Assembly: GCF_024733565.1 (NCBI RefSeq)
Contig: NZ_JANIOC010000007.1
Coordinates: 178,412 to 242,411, forward strand
Direction: 5' to 3'
Length of the DNA: 64,000 bases
Origin: Rossellomorea sp. SC111
GTDB lineage: Bacteria > Bacillota > Bacilli > Bacillales > Bacillaceae_B
The translations under genes and the position numbers were made by a program. Below the pieces are notes generated by a model that searched no databases, had not been told where the DNA came from, and was given only the letters and a program-made list of their open reading frames with translations. Positions 42,525 to 51,548 of this stretch are shown piece after piece (the stretch's first letter is position 1; each line of letters opens with the position of its first letter).

Positions 42525-43022
42525 ATGTCAGGAAGAAAAGACGAAGATTTAACAGATTTATCATTATTAGGTAATCAAGGGACTAACTACTTATTTGAGT
42601 ATGCTCCACACATCTTGGAAGTATTCGACAATAAGCATCCGAACCGGGATTATTTTGTGAAATTCAACTGTCCTGAATTCACAAGTCTCTGTCCGAAAAC
42701 AGGTCAGCCGGATTTTGCTACCATCTATATCAGCTACATCCCTGGTGAAAGGATGGTGGAAAGTAAATCTCTTAAGCTCTATCTGTTCAGCTTCCGTAAT
42801 CACGGAGATTTCCATGAAGACTGCATGAACATCATCATGAACGATCTCATCGAATTGATGGATCCACGTTATATCGAAGTGTGGGGGAAATTCACCCCGC
42901 GTGGAGGAATCAGCATCGATCCATACTGCAACTACGGAAAGCCAGGGACGAAATATGAGACGATGGCAGACCATCGCTTGATGAACCATGATTTGTATCC
43001 GGAGAAAATAGATAATCGATAA
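42525..43022 (+). CDS. queF: QueF, NADPH-dependent 7-cyano-7-deazaguanine reductase
   Basis: 165 residues, the single-domain (type I) QueF. Catalytic Cys56 lies in [10 protein letters not shown] with Asp63, and the family motif [10 protein letters not shown] is present. It reduces preQ0 to preQ1 on the way to queuosine in tRNA. The gene stands alone, whereas B. subtilis has queCDEF; other que genes must be elsewhere. Expression is under the preQ1 riboswitch just upstream, a product feedback loop. Confidence 0.95.
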   Translation: MSGRKDEDLTDLSLLGNQGTNYLFEYAPHILEVFDNKHPNRDYFVKFNCPEFTSLCPKTGQPDFATIYISYIPGERMVESKSLKLYLFSFRNHGDFHEDCMNIIMNDLIELMDPRYIEVWGKFTPRGGISIDPYCNYGKPGTKYETMADHRLMNHDLYPEKIDNR

Positions 43023-43027
43023 AGTGT

Positions 43028-43058
43028 AAAAACGATTCCTGATGGGATCGTTTTTTTT
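43028..43058 (+). terminator. queF terminator
   Basis: AAAACGATTCC pairs with GGGATCGTTTT (one G-T pair), followed by TTTTT. Confidence 0.8.
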
Positions 43059-43210
43059 TGCGTTTTTTACAATGTCCCTGTGGAGGCATTTGCGGAAATT
43101 CCCCCTTTACCCTGAAAGTTAGTCGTTAAACCTCATCCTTGTCCTCATCACATCTGCAAACCCTTCCAATTTTCACAATTATTAAACCTTATTTTTTTGA
43201 CCGGATTCCC

Positions 43211-43240
43211 TTTACAAAGGGTCTTGATGGGCTTTATAAT
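43211..43240 (+). promoter_or_regulatory. Sigma-A promoter of the YitT-family gene
   Basis: TTTACA (43211-43216), 18-base spacer, TATAAT (43235-43240), about 60 bases before the start codon. Confidence 0.6.
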
Positions 43241-43302
43241 CCCGTTGTTCAACTATTTACGGAAAACCAAAATAAATTTTAAAGAAAAAGGAGGTTGCGG
43301 TG

Positions 43303-44151
43303 ATGCGACAAAGAATATTTTCCTTCTTAATGATGAATCTTGGGGCATTTCTTGTGTCTGTGAATGTCCATTTTTTCTTATCGCCTAATAATTTAGCGAC
43401 AGGGGGAGTCAGTGGATTGTCGATCATCATGAACGATCTGTTTCCAGGTATATCTCTTGGACTGTTCATGATTATCATCAATATCATTCTGTTTATCGTC
43501 GGTGTGATTTTTCTCGGCTTTAATTTCGGTGCGAAAACGATTTACGCGAGTTTCGCCCTTTCATTCTATGTTTGGTTATTAGAAAGATTTGCTCCGATGA
43601 GCGCGCCACTCAGTGATGATATCTTGATCCAATTGATCATCGGTCAATGCATTGCCGCAATCGGTATGGCGATTGTGTTCAACCAGCAGGCATCAACGGG
43701 TGGAACGGATATCGTGGCTTTGATCTTTAATAAATATTTCAATATAGATGTAGGCAGAGGCGTGCTGCTGGCGGATTTATCAATCGCTATGTCCTCAGCC
43801 GTACTTTTCGGACCGCAAGTCGGAATGTATGCATTCTTCGGGGTCATCCTGAACGGACTGGTCATCGATTATGCATTGCAGCAGTTCAATTCAAATAAAG
43901 AGATTGTGATCATCAGCCGTTACAGTGATGAAATCAAGTCTTACATCGTGCACGAACTTGGGAAAGGAGCGACGATCCATACGGCAACGGGAGCGTTCAC
44001 GTCCGATGAAAAGGAAGTCATCACAACCATCCTTGGACGCAAGGACTTCTCCAAACTGAAAGGCTTCATCACCCAGGTCGATAATCGTGCGTTCATCACG
44101 GTTCACACGATGAACGAAATTCTTGGACAAAACTTTAAACGATTAGCTTAG
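43303..44151 (+). CDS. YitT-family membrane protein (DUF161/DUF2179)
   Basis: 282 residues from ATG 43303 behind AAAGGAGG; GTG 43300 is the near alternative. Five to six membrane helices (MMNLGAFLVSVNVHFFLSPNNLATGGVSG, TIYASFALSFYVWLL, ASTGGTDIVALIFNKYF), then a soluble DUF2179 domain (EIVIISRYSDEIKSYIVHELGKGATIHTATGAF...FITQVDNRAFITVHTMNEI). Bacilli carry several paralogues; function is not settled, with links to sporulation and metabolite export. Confidence 0.88.
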   Translation: MRQRIFSFLMMNLGAFLVSVNVHFFLSPNNLATGGVSGLSIIMNDLFPGISLGLFMIIINIILFIVGVIFLGFNFGAKTIYASFALSFYVWLLERFAPMSAPLSDDILIQLIIGQCIAAIGMAIVFNQQASTGGTDIVALIFNKYFNIDVGRGVLLADLSIAMSSAVLFGPQVGMYAFFGVILNGLVIDYALQQFNSNKEIVIISRYSDEIKSYIVHELGKGATIHTATGAFTSDEKEVITTILGRKDFSKLKGFITQVDNRAFITVHTMNEILGQNFKRLA

Positions 44152-44156
44152 AAATG

Positions 44157-44190
44157 AAACTCCACCTTTTTATTGGGTGGAGTTTTTTTA
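44157..44190 (+). terminator. YitT-family gene terminator
   Basis: AAACTCCACC pairs with GGTGGAGTTT and is followed by TTTT. Confidence 0.8.
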
Positions 44191-44260
44191 TTGTGACTTC
44201 AAAAAAATATAGGAAAATATTCCATCTTTCCTGTATAAATAGAAGTAGGGGGGTGGAAGT

Positions 44261-45898
44261 ATGGAAAAGGAAGAACTGAAAAGGTTGGAACAAAAAATCA
44301 ACTTTCTGGAAAAAGAGCTTTATCTCGTGAAACGGCAGTTAATTCAGGCAAAGAGTGAAAACGAATCACCCGTCGTCCAAAAAACAGAGGTCTACCCGGA
44401 ACCTGAAAAATCAATTCCTGCTGTTTCTGCACAACCCATCATCGAAAAAGAACCATTTGATTTCTCCGTCGAACGCTGGCTCCCAAAAGTCTTCTTGTTC
44501 GTTTTATTAATAGGAAGCATCTGGGGATTCATGGCGGCTTCTCAAAACGGATGGGTCTCACCGGGGCTCCGGGTGTTGACGGGTGGCGTGATCAGTATCG
44601 TGATGTATGCGCTTGGTGAAAGGTTCAGCGGGGATCAGCGTAAATTATCCATCACGCTTCTTTCGGGAAGCATCGTCCTCGCGATCATTACGTTATTTTC
44701 AGCTAATATCCTATACGGTTATATCGGGGGACTCATCACGAATCTTTTATTAATCCTAATCATTTCTGTTGGACTGTGGGCTTCTCACAAGCACAGTTCT
44801 CAACTGATTCTTTGTTTGATAGGGGTAGGGGCATACCTGTTTCCGTTCATTTTCGCAGGGGATGAGCGGAATGAGTGGCTATTTTACGGCTATGAACTGG
44901 TACTGTTCTTCGTATTGATGACGTTCAGTACGTTGAAAAGTTACCGGATAGCCTGGAATATACATTATTATTTACTGTATTTTTCACTGTTTTTCTTTGC
45001 GGCGTTTGGTGTCGGAGAGATCACCCTGACCGTTCTTATTCCGTTTGCGATCCAGCACGCGTATATCCTGCTCCTGATTGTCCTTAATCGGGATGAACGG
45101 GTGAACGCCGAGATGATACCGGCCCTTGTGACAGGCAGCTTCATCCTTCTTGGATTGTTGAATGACATTTATGCAGAGATTCCCCTTTTCTATTATGTGG
45201 CGTTTGCTGCTGTGTATATCGGGATTTCCTTCATTGAACCAAAGGAGAAGAAGCGGACGAAGGATGTCCTGCTTGTCCTCGGATTCCTGCATGTGCTCCT
45301 CTTCCTATTCGAATGGTTTGAATACGATTGGCGCTTCGTGCTGGTGGCGATTCAGGCAAATGCCCTGTTGTGGCTTGCGGGGAGAAGGGAAAGCTATGTC
45401 GGATTTGCCGGATCATTTCTCTTGATGTTGTTTTCTTTCTTGGGAATGATGACTAGTGCATCGGAGGATTTCTTCAGTGTGGAGCTGCCGATTTTCATTC
45501 TGGCGTTTCTGTATATGTATTTGATTTCTCAAATAAACAAGAGGGAATCTTCTTTCTTGAGCGTTTCAGCGACCACGTTAAAAGTCGTGCTGACCGGTCT
45601 CGTGATGTTCTTTGTCCTTCGCTTGACGGATTTCATCGTCATTGGCTGGGAGTACACGCCGCGGACGACGGCCTTCACCGTTGCGATCGCCGCACTGTCC
45701 ATCGGCTATCTCATCTACGGGGAAAGCAGGAAGGATGTGTTCTACCGCTGGGTGGGGATCAGCTTCCTTGCCCTTGCCTTAGTGAAATTTTTCCTTGCCG
45801 ACCTTGTGTTCCTGGACTTCACGATCCGTGCCATGATCCTGATTCCAATCGGAGTCATCGGTCTCGTGTTATCGAGGATACTGTATAAAAAGGAATAA
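44261..45898 (+). CDS. DUF2339 multi-pass membrane protein
   Basis: 545 residues. An N-terminal coiled coil (EELKRLEQKINFLEKELYLVKRQL) and a Pro/Ser-rich linker are followed by about 14-16 membrane helices, starting with DFSVERWLPKVFLFVLLIGSIWGFMAASQNGWVSPGLRV, the DUF2339 pattern. No catalytic motif is visible. Known relatives are of unknown function, suspected in envelope maintenance. The ATG follows GGGGGGTGG; no terminator before the next promoter. Confidence 0.8.
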   Translation: MEKEELKRLEQKINFLEKELYLVKRQLIQAKSENESPVVQKTEVYPEPEKSIPAVSAQPIIEKEPFDFSVERWLPKVFLFVLLIGSIWGFMAASQNGWVSPGLRVLTGGVISIVMYALGERFSGDQRKLSITLLSGSIVLAIITLFSANILYGYIGGLITNLLLILIISVGLWASHKHSSQLILCLIGVGAYLFPFIFAGDERNEWLFYGYELVLFFVLMTFSTLKSYRIAWNIHYYLLYFSLFFFAAFGVGEITLTVLIPFAIQHAYILLLIVLNRDERVNAEMIPALVTGSFILLGLLNDIYAEIPLFYYVAFAAVYIGISFIEPKEKKRTKDVLLVLGFLHVLLFLFEWFEYDWRFVLVAIQANALLWLAGRRESYVGFAGSFLLMLFSFLGMMTSASEDFFSVELPIFILAFLYMYLISQINKRESSFLSVSATTLKVVLTGLVMFFVLRLTDFIVIGWEYTPRTTAFTVAIAALSIGYLIYGESRKDVFYRWVGISFLALALVKFFLADLVFLDFTIRAMILIPIGVIGLVLSRILYKKE

Positions 45899-45903
45899 AC
45901 ACG

Positions 45904-45933
45904 TTGCAAAAGCTTTCAGAATAATTATATAAT
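45904..45933 (+). promoter_or_regulatory. Sigma-A promoter of the ABC-F leader
   Basis: TTGCAA (45904-45909), 18-base spacer, TATAAT (45928-45933). Confidence 0.7.
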
Positions 45934-45978
45934 AGAACTATAAAATTTCGTGTAATGATAAAAGGAGGTGGAATTGAG

Positions 45979-46092
45979 ATGAATCGTTCTGTAGGATTGC
46001 GTGGGAAGTATTTAGACTATATTTACATTTGCCGTGCAATTTTTCATGCATTTGCGTTCAAGGGGACACGTATGCCCTTTTTCAGCAAGTGA
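45979..46092 (+). CDS. 37-residue leader peptide upstream of the ABC-F gene
   Basis: ATG at 45979 behind a near-perfect AAAGGAGGTG. The peptide begins MNRSVGLRGKYLDYIYICRA and ends KGTRMPFFSK. It is basic and aromatic, with no membrane or zinc pattern. It ends 58 bases before an intrinsic terminator, the arrangement used by inducible antibiotic-resistance ABC-F genes, in which a drug-stalled ribosome on the leader prevents termination. The gene is inferred from the ribosome site and context. Confidence 0.65.
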   Translation: MNRSVGLRGKYLDYIYICRAIFHAFAFKGTRMPFFSK

Positions 46093-46150
46093 ATATGAAT
46101 ACTGAACGGTAAGAGGTCTCAATTCCAATCACTTTTCTATAAAGAGTCGG

Positions 46151-46182
46151 AAAAAAGGGGGGCGTTTTCGCTCTCTTTTTTT
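46151..46182 (+). terminator. Attenuator terminator before the ABC-F gene
   Basis: AAAAAAGGGGGGCG pairs with CGCTCTCTTTTTTT (two G-T pairs) around TTTT, with the T run in the right arm. It lies after the leader peptide and 139 bases before the ABC-F start, so transcription must pass it to express the gene. Confidence 0.75.
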
Positions 46183-46237
46183 GTCCCTTCTTTTATTAAA
46201 GGGGAAGTGCGGTGCAGTAAAGTCCCGCATTTCTGTA

Positions 46238-46272
46238 AAGCCATGGGAGAGCCTTCTGCTCCTCCATGGCTT
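46238..46272 (+). promoter_or_regulatory. Second leader hairpin
   Basis: AAGCCATGG (46238-46246) pairs with CCATGGCTT (46264-46272), with an inner GAG/CTC. Also, GGTAAGAGGT (46108-46117) is exactly complementary to ACCTCTTACC (46282-46291), a possible long-range pairing that would enclose the terminator. Confidence 0.5.
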
Positions 46273-46320
46273 ATTTTATGAACCTCTTACCTCTAAATAG
46301 ATCTTGAAAGGAAGAGGAAA

Positions 46321-48195
46321 ATGATTATTTGCAGCGCACAGGAACTAAGTAAGATGTTTGGAGGTCATTTGATATTTGAGGATTTGAGCTTTGAAATACC
46401 CGAGAGAGCCCGGATTGGCCTCGTTGGACGGAATGGGACAGGGAAGACGACCATCTTTAAATTATTGTCAGGGGTGGAAGCTCCGGACAAGGGGCTCATT
46501 CATCTGAAAAAAGGAGCAAAGGTAGGGTATTTGGCTCAGATTCCACAGTATAAGGAAGGTACGAAAGGAATCGATGTTTTGCGTTCCGCGTTTTCCGAAC
46601 TGATTCAGATTGGTTACCGGTTAAAAGAGCTGGAAACCAAAATGGGGAATGAAGAGAATCCGGATACCCTCAACCAGTTACTAGAAGAGTACGGAAAGCT
46701 TCAGGATCAATTCACCCTTTCTGGAGGATATGAGATCGAGTCCGATATTGCGAAGATCGTGAACGGCCTCGCCATTGGGGAACTGGTGGAGAAGGATTTC
46801 AATGCGTGCAGCGGCGGGGAACAGACAAAGCTTTGCCTCGGTCTGATCCTTCTTGAGAAGCCGGACCTGCTGCTTCTTGACGAACCGACGAATCATCTGG
46901 ATATCGTGGCGGTTGAGTGGCTTGAGGATTTTTTGAAAGAATATGATGGCACCGTCGTCTGCATTTCCCATGATCGATATTTCCTCGATCACGTCATTAC
47001 AAAGGTATATGACCTGGAAGACGGGGAGCTGACGGTTTACCATACAAACTACTCCGGATTTGTAAAGGAAAAGGAAGAGCGCCTGATGATCGAGTTCCAG
47101 GCGTATCAGGAACAGCAGAAGAAAATCAAGAAGATGAAGGAGGCCATCAAAAGGCTGAAGGAATGGGCGAATCAAGCGAATCCTCCGAATGAAGCCCTGC
47201 ACAAGCGGGCACGGAATATGGAAAGAGCATTGGAACGGATGGAGAAGATCAAGCGGCCGATCCTTGACCGCAAGAAGATGGGACTGGAATTTGAAGAAAC
47301 GGATCGGAGCGGGAAAATCGTATTTTCCATGGAGGAGGTTTCGAAAGTCTACGGGGAAAAGATTTTATTTGAGAGTGCCAGTCTCCACGTCCACTTCAAG
47401 GACCGCACGGCCATCGTCGGTCAGAATGGCACAGGGAAATCCACTATCATCAAACTGCTTCTGGGGGAAGAATCAGCGGATAGTGGTGTGGTGAAAATCG
47501 GAAGCAATGTGAAACTCGGCTATCTTTCCCAGCACTTTACGGTGGCAGACCCAAATGTCCGGTTGATCGATGCCTTCAGGGAAGAGGTACCTGTAACAGA
47601 AGGGGATGCCCGGCATATACTCGCCAAGTTCTTATTTTATGGGCCGAATGTGTTCCGGAAGGTGGGGCAGCTGAGCGGTGGGGAAAAGATGAGGCTCAGA
47701 CTTGCCCAGCTGATGCACCAGGATATCAACTTCCTTGTCCTCGATGAACCGACGAATCATCTGGACATTGATTCAAGGGAAGTATTAGAGGATGCATTGG
47801 AGGATTTCAAAGGCACGATCCTGGCCGTATCCCATGACCGGTACTTTTTGAATAAATTGTTCAAGAAAACCTATTGGATCCACCGGGGTGAGCTTTATTT
47901 CTTTGATGGGGCTTACAGCTGGGCTAAGGAAAAGCTGCCTGAACTCGCCCCGGAAGAGGCAGTCGTGCAAGTGGTGAAGGAAGCTAGACCAAAAGCAGTC
48001 GCGGAGAAACCCTCCCGCACGATGGAAGAAATCGAAGCAGGGCTTGAAAAGGTGGAAGACGAGATCTTTGCCATTGAAGAGAAGCTTCTCGCTCAGGCAG
48101 ACCTGGATGTCATTCAGGAGCTGTATAAGGAAAAAGAACAGAAAGAACAGGAACGGAGCAAAATGTATCAGGATTTAGAAGAATTATTGGCATAA
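46321..48195 (+). CDS. ABC-F family ATPase, probable ribosome-protection type
   Basis: 624 residues, no membrane segments, two ATPase halves: Walker A GRNGTGKT and signature CSGGEQ in the first, GQNGTGKS and LSGGEK in the second; both Walker B boxes read LLDEPTNHLDI or LDEPTNHLDI. Between them lies the P-site tRNA-interacting linker (EYQEQQKKIKKMKEAIKRL-like helices near 255-330). The C-terminus is a Glu/Lys coiled coil. ABC-F proteins act on the ribosome, either in translation or by dislodging antibiotics. The leader peptide and attenuator favour an inducible resistance role; the drug is unknown. Confidence 0.85.
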   Translation: MIICSAQELSKMFGGHLIFEDLSFEIPERARIGLVGRNGTGKTTIFKLLSGVEAPDKGLIHLKKGAKVGYLAQIPQYKEGTKGIDVLRSAFSELIQIGYRLKELETKMGNEENPDTLNQLLEEYGKLQDQFTLSGGYEIESDIAKIVNGLAIGELVEKDFNACSGGEQTKLCLGLILLEKPDLLLLDEPTNHLDIVAVEWLEDFLKEYDGTVVCISHDRYFLDHVITKVYDLEDGELTVYHTNYSGFVKEKEERLMIEFQAYQEQQKKIKKMKEAIKRLKEWANQANPPNEALHKRARNMERALERMEKIKRPILDRKKMGLEFEETDRSGKIVFSMEEVSKVYGEKILFESASLHVHFKDRTAIVGQNGTGKSTIIKLLLGEESADSGVVKIGSNVKLGYLSQHFTVADPNVRLIDAFREEVPVTEGDARHILAKFLFYGPNVFRKVGQLSGGEKMRLRLAQLMHQDINFLVLDEPTNHLDIDSREVLEDALEDFKGTILAVSHDRYFLNKLFKKTYWIHRGELYFFDGAYSWAKEKLPELAPEEAVVQVVKEARPKAVAEKPSRTMEEIEAGLEKVEDEIFAIEEKLLAQADLDVIQELYKEKEQKEQERSKMYQDLEELLA

Positions 48196-48200
48196 GAACA

Positions 48201-48227
48201 GGGAGATGGCGGAGGGAGTCATCTCCC
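48201..48227 (+). terminator. ABC-F gene terminator
   Basis: GGGAGATG pairs with CATCTCCC shortly after the stop; T run weak. Confidence 0.5.
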
Positions 48228-48281
48228 TTCCAATTTTCCAGGGGGAATTCGTATAATGAAACAAAGAAAGGATGAGAAAAC

Positions 48282-49253
48282 ATGGAAGCCAAAGAAGTGA
48301 TCATCATTGGAGGAGGCCTGTCAGGTATCATGGCAGCCAGGACGTTGATGAATAAAGGGGTAGAGGATATCCTCATAATGGAGAAGAGCAGAAGTGTCGG
48401 TGGCAGGCTGGCCACAAGGCGAATCGGGGGAGGGAAAGCAGATCATGGAGCCCAGTTCTTCACGGTCCGTTCCCCGGAACTGCAAGAGGAGGTAGAGAAG
48501 TGGCTCAAAGCAGGATGGGTGAAACGCTGGTTCGGCTCTCCCTACCCCAGATACACATCCACGGACGGCATGAACTCCCTCGCGAAACAACTGGCAAAAA
48601 CCATCCCTGTCAAACTGAACACCAGGGTATCTTCCATTCGGGACGGGAGGGACGGACCTCTGGTAGTGGAACTTGAAACTGGAGAAAAGATCCTGACGAA
48701 TCATTGCGTAGTGACGGCTCCCGTACCCCAGGTTATGCAATTGCTTACGGGTACGGCACATTTACGTTTACCCGCTATTTCTTTTGCCCCGTGCTTCGTT
48801 GGCATGTTTACCTTTGACGGGGCAAGCCGTATCCCGTCACCAGGTCACTTAGATGAAGAGCTTCCTGACGGTGTGGAGCGGGTGGTGGATCACTATAAGA
48901 AAGGCATCTCCTCCACTGTTACCGTGAGTGTGTATATGACGGGGGATTGGTCGAAGCGAAACGAAAGCCTTGAGGACGACGATATCTTAGGGGAAATCCG
49001 AAAGGTTGCGGAGAACTATCTTGAAAAAGGAAGTGCGGTGACAGAAGCTCAGTTGAAACGGTGGAAGTATTCAGAAGCAGAAGCTGTGGTACGCACTCCT
49101 TTCGAGGAAATGGGGGAAAAAGGGCGGATCATCCTATGTGGGGATGCTTTTCTCCGTGAGAATGATGAAGCTGGACGTACGCGTTTTGAGAGTGCCTATT
49201 TATCGGGGATTTCAGCTGGTAAGAGGCTCGCTGAGAAGCGAGAAGGAATATGA
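48282..49253 (+). CDS. Renalase-like FAD-dependent oxidoreductase
   Basis: 323 residues, ATG behind AAAGGATGAG. The FAD/NAD(P)-binding Rossmann GGGLSGIMAARTL (12-24) is followed by MEKSRSVGGRLATRR, the amine-oxidase/renalase signature, and ADHGAQFFTVRS. The C-terminal GRIILCGDAFLREN is the second FAD contact. Related enzymes oxidise small molecules, including dihydro-nicotinamide isomers (renalase). Substrate unknown. The 12-base repeat occurs in frame at 48648-48659 within SIRDGRDGPLVVEL. Confidence 0.8.
   Translation: MEAKEVIIIGGGLSGIMAARTLMNKGVEDILIMEKSRSVGGRLATRRIGGGKADHGAQFFTVRSPELQEEVEKWLKAGWVKRWFGSPYPRYTSTDGMNSLAKQLAKTIPVKLNTRVSSIRDGRDGPLVVELETGEKILTNHCVVTAPVPQVMQLLTGTAHLRLPAISFAPCFVGMFTFDGASRIPSPGHLDEELPDGVERVVDHYKKGISSTVTVSVYMTGDWSKRNESLEDDDILGEIRKVAENYLEKGSAVTEAQLKRWKYSEAEAVVRTPFEEMGEKGRIILCGDAFLRENDEAGRTRFESAYLSGISAGKRLAEKREGI
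48648..48659 (+). repeat. AGGGACGGACCT repeat inside the FAD oxidoreductase gene
   Basis: Exact copy of the unit, read in frame as RDGPL. Confidence 0.6.
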
Positions 49254-49324
49254 TTGATCCGTCCGTATAACGACCATATTCTGAACAAACACTACAATAG
49301 ACTAAAGGATAAGCAGGGGAAGAC

Positions 49325-49840
49325 ATGAAGATACAATTAAGACAGGCAACGAAAGAGCAGATTGATACCATCATGGACGTATACATCAGATGTAAACATG
49401 ATCTTGATGGAAAAGGCTTGCTGCAATGGAATGACAACTACCCAAGCAGTGCCTATTTTAAGGAAGAAATGGATAACGGGAACCTTTATGTATTGATGGT
49501 GGACGGAGAGGTCGCAGGATCTGCAACTCTCAACGAGTGGCAGTCACCTGAATGGTCGGAGATTCCGTGGGAACACAGGAATGAATGGGTGATCCACGCC
49601 CTGTTTCTCGATCCCCTTCAACAGGGAAAAGGCTTAGGAACGACATTTATGAAAAAGTGTGAGGAACTGGCTGGGGAAAAAGGGTATGAAAGTATCCGGC
49701 TGGATGCCTATTCCCGAAACACGGGGGCGAACTCCCTTTATGAGAAACTCGGATATGAATACCGTGGCTCTGTCTATTTCACCTCGAAACCTGAGGGCCA
49801 CCAGGAATATCGATGCTATGAGAAAGCCGTGACTCTCTAA
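49325..49840 (+). CDS. GNAT-family N-acetyltransferase
   Basis: 171 residues. GNAT fold with substrate strands (LYVLMVDGEVAGSATLNEW) and the acetyl-CoA loop PLQQGKGLGTTFMKKCEELAGEKGY, followed by IRLDAYSRNTGANSLYEKLGYEYRG. It differs from the 39.4 kb acetyltransferase in length and sequence. Acceptor unknown. ATG follows GGGGAAG. It is 102 bases before nos and may share its transcript. Confidence 0.82.
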   Translation: MKIQLRQATKEQIDTIMDVYIRCKHDLDGKGLLQWNDNYPSSAYFKEEMDNGNLYVLMVDGEVAGSATLNEWQSPEWSEIPWEHRNEWVIHALFLDPLQQGKGLGTTFMKKCEELAGEKGYESIRLDAYSRNTGANSLYEKLGYEYRGSVYFTSKPEGHQEYRCYEKAVTL

Positions 49841-49942
49841 CATTCAATGGTTGTTCAAATGTACCAAGGAAAAAGGTATAGGAAAAATGGTATACTCTAA
49901 GGTACAGTATGCGCTGAATAAGTTAGCAGGGAAGCGATTATA

Positions 49943-51022
49943 TTGACACCGATCATGGATGAGGCACGAGCCTTTATTACACAGTGTTATCAAGAACTGA
50001 ATAAAAGCGAATCGGACATCATGTTTCGCCTTCAACAAATAGAAGAAGAACTTACTGAGATAGGGACCTACACCCATACAAACGAAGAGCTGGTCCACGG
50101 AGCGAAAATGGCTTGGAGAAACAGCAACCGCTGCATCGGGCGCTTGTTCTGGAATTCATTGACCGTGTTTGACGAACGGGAAGCCTCGACGGAAGAGGAC
50201 GTGTTCCAGGCCCTCTTCCGTCATTTGGATTATGCATCGAACGGAGGCAGGATCCGGCCGACAATCACGGTTTTCAGATCATCTCATCCGAACAAGCCCG
50301 ATATCCGGTTATGGAACCATCAACTGATCAGATATGCTGGTTATGAGGAAAATGGTCAGTACAGAGGAGACCCCCATTCCATCGAATTCACTCAAAAATG
50401 CCGGGAACTTGGCTGGCAGGGGGAGGGGACGGACTTCGATGTTCTTCCCTTAGTCGTGCAAATCGGAGATCAGCCTCCAGAGATGAGAGTGGTTGAGCCG
50501 CATCTTGCTTTGCAGGTACCTCTTCGTCACCCCGAATTCGACTGGTTCGGGGACCTTGGACTGAAGTGGTACGGTGTCCCGATCATTTCGGACATGGAAT
50601 TGAAGATCGGGGGGATCTCATACAAGACGGCACCCTTCAACGGCTGGTATATGGAAACAGAAATCGGTGCCCGGAATCTCGCCGATGAGAACCGCTACAA
50701 TCTGATCCCGAAAGTGGCGAGCTGCATGGGGTTGGATACTACAAGAGCGGCCACGTTGTGGAAGGATAAGGCGCTGATAGAATTGAACATTGCTGTGCTT
50801 CATTCTTTTAAAGAAGATGGGGTAAGCATCGTGGACCATCACACGGCTGCCCAGCAGTTCCGGCTTTTTGAAGAAAATGAGAAGAGCGCGGATCGCGATG
50901 TAACCGGAGACTGGACGTGGTTGATCCCTCCCGTTTCTCCTGCAGCGACTCATATTTTCCATAAAGAGTTCGATAACACATGGAATTCGACCAATTACTT
51001 TTATCAAGATAAACCATACTAA
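49943..51022 (+). CDS. nos: Bacterial nitric oxide synthase oxygenase
   Basis: 359 residues, probably starting at TTG 49943 (AGGGAA 10 bases upstream); ATG 49955 is an alternative. Oxygenase domain only, no reductase: heme-thiolate Cys64 in [16 protein letters not shown], arginine-binding Glu240 in [10 protein letters not shown], and the pterin-side region [15 protein letters not shown] and [19 protein letters not shown]. It converts L-arginine to citrulline and NO with electrons from cellular flavodoxin or ferredoxin reductases. In Bacillus, NO protects against oxidative stress and some antibiotics. It lies downstream of the ABC-F and acetyltransferase genes. Confidence 0.95.
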   Translation: MTPIMDEARAFITQCYQELNKSESDIMFRLQQIEEELTEIGTYTHTNEELVHGAKMAWRNSNRCIGRLFWNSLTVFDEREASTEEDVFQALFRHLDYASNGGRIRPTITVFRSSHPNKPDIRLWNHQLIRYAGYEENGQYRGDPHSIEFTQKCRELGWQGEGTDFDVLPLVVQIGDQPPEMRVVEPHLALQVPLRHPEFDWFGDLGLKWYGVPIISDMELKIGGISYKTAPFNGWYMETEIGARNLADENRYNLIPKVASCMGLDTTRAATLWKDKALIELNIAVLHSFKEDGVSIVDHHTAAQQFRLFEENEKSADRDVTGDWTWLIPPVSPAATHIFHKEFDNTWNSTNYFYQDKPY

Positions 51023-51025
51023 AAG

Positions 51026-51060
51026 AAGCTGTTTTCTGTCCTGTACAGAAGGCAGCTTTT
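51026..51060 (+). terminator. nos terminator
   Basis: AAGCTGTTTTCTG pairs with CAGAAGGCAGCTT (two G-T pairs), followed by TT. Confidence 0.75.
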
Positions 51061-51068
51061 CTTTCCCG

Positions 51069-51296
51069 TTAAAAAGTAAACGGCGGTCTCTTGGACACTT
51101 CATAATATTGAAACCAGAACCTGAACTCGTCGAATAAAACAGGACCATCGAATGTGAAGTTCTCAAAGAAATCCTCGATCAGTCCGGCGTCGGCATCATC
51201 CATGATCCCTGTGACATAAAGGGGAGTTTTAAACCGCTTATACAAATCTTCATATCCATAAAAATGAAACAAATCTTCTAATTGCTCCTCATTCAT
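51069..51296 (-). CDS. Small acidic conserved protein, function unknown
   Basis: 75 residues from the ATG at 51296 behind AAGGAAGGTG; a longer frame reaching 51473 has no ribosome site. Acidic and aromatic (DDADAGLIEDFFENFTFDGPVLFDEFRFWFQYYEVS); no membrane or metal pattern. I do not recognise it. A hairpin followed by eight Ts lies 46-75 bases upstream of its start on the same strand, a possible attenuator. Confidence 0.55.
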   Translation of the reverse strand: MNEEQLEDLFHFYGYEDLYKRFKTPLYVTGIMDDADAGLIEDFFENFTFDGPVLFDEFRFWFQYYEVSKRPPFTF

Positions 51297-51341
51297 GCTA
51301 TCACCTTCCTTACTAGTAGGGTTTCTTTTTCTTCTAGAAAT

Positions 51342-51371
51342 ATCCATAAAAAAAACAGCACCGGAAGGGCC
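51342..51371 (-). terminator. Terminator-like hairpin in the leader of the 75-residue gene
   Basis: On the minus strand an imperfect stem (AGCAGCTCGG...CCGGTGCTG with an internal loop) is followed by TTTTTTTT. It lies between the presumed promoter side and the ribosome site of the gene at 51069-51296. Confidence 0.45.
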
Positions 51372-51507
51372 GAGCTGCTTTAAGGTGTTAAGATGAAAGT
51401 GATTATTATGGATAAGAACAGGAGAAATGGGCAATCGTACAAGCACAAGTAGTACAACCCTCATAGTATACATTATGTGAAGCCACTCCTTTCATTCTTC
51501 ACACTGG

Positions 51508-51535
51508 GGGACGGACCTATTATAGGTCCGTCCCT
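51508..51535. repeat. Inverted pair of the AGGGACGGACCT repeat
   Basis: GGGACGGACCT (51508-51518; one base short of the 12-mer) and AGGTCCGTCCCT (51524-51535) face each other across 5 bases, just past the stop of the wall-anchored protein gene. It may act as that gene's terminator, but no T run follows. Confidence 0.7.
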
Positions 51536-51548
51536 CTCATGTTAAAGA

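Larger units (their letters stand above)
45899..46320. other. Leader region of the ABC-F gene
   Basis: About 420 bases without a large gene. It holds a promoter, a 37-codon leader peptide, an intrinsic terminator, a second stem and a possible long-range pairing; each is listed separately. Confidence 0.75.

Noticed and set aside
50434..50445. A near match to the 12-base repeat inside nos
   Set aside because: GGGGACGGACTT differs at two positions of the unit, so it may be chance.
51297..51473. Extended start of the 75-residue gene at 51069
   Set aside because: The extension crosses a terminator-like hairpin with eight Ts and lacks a ribosome site.
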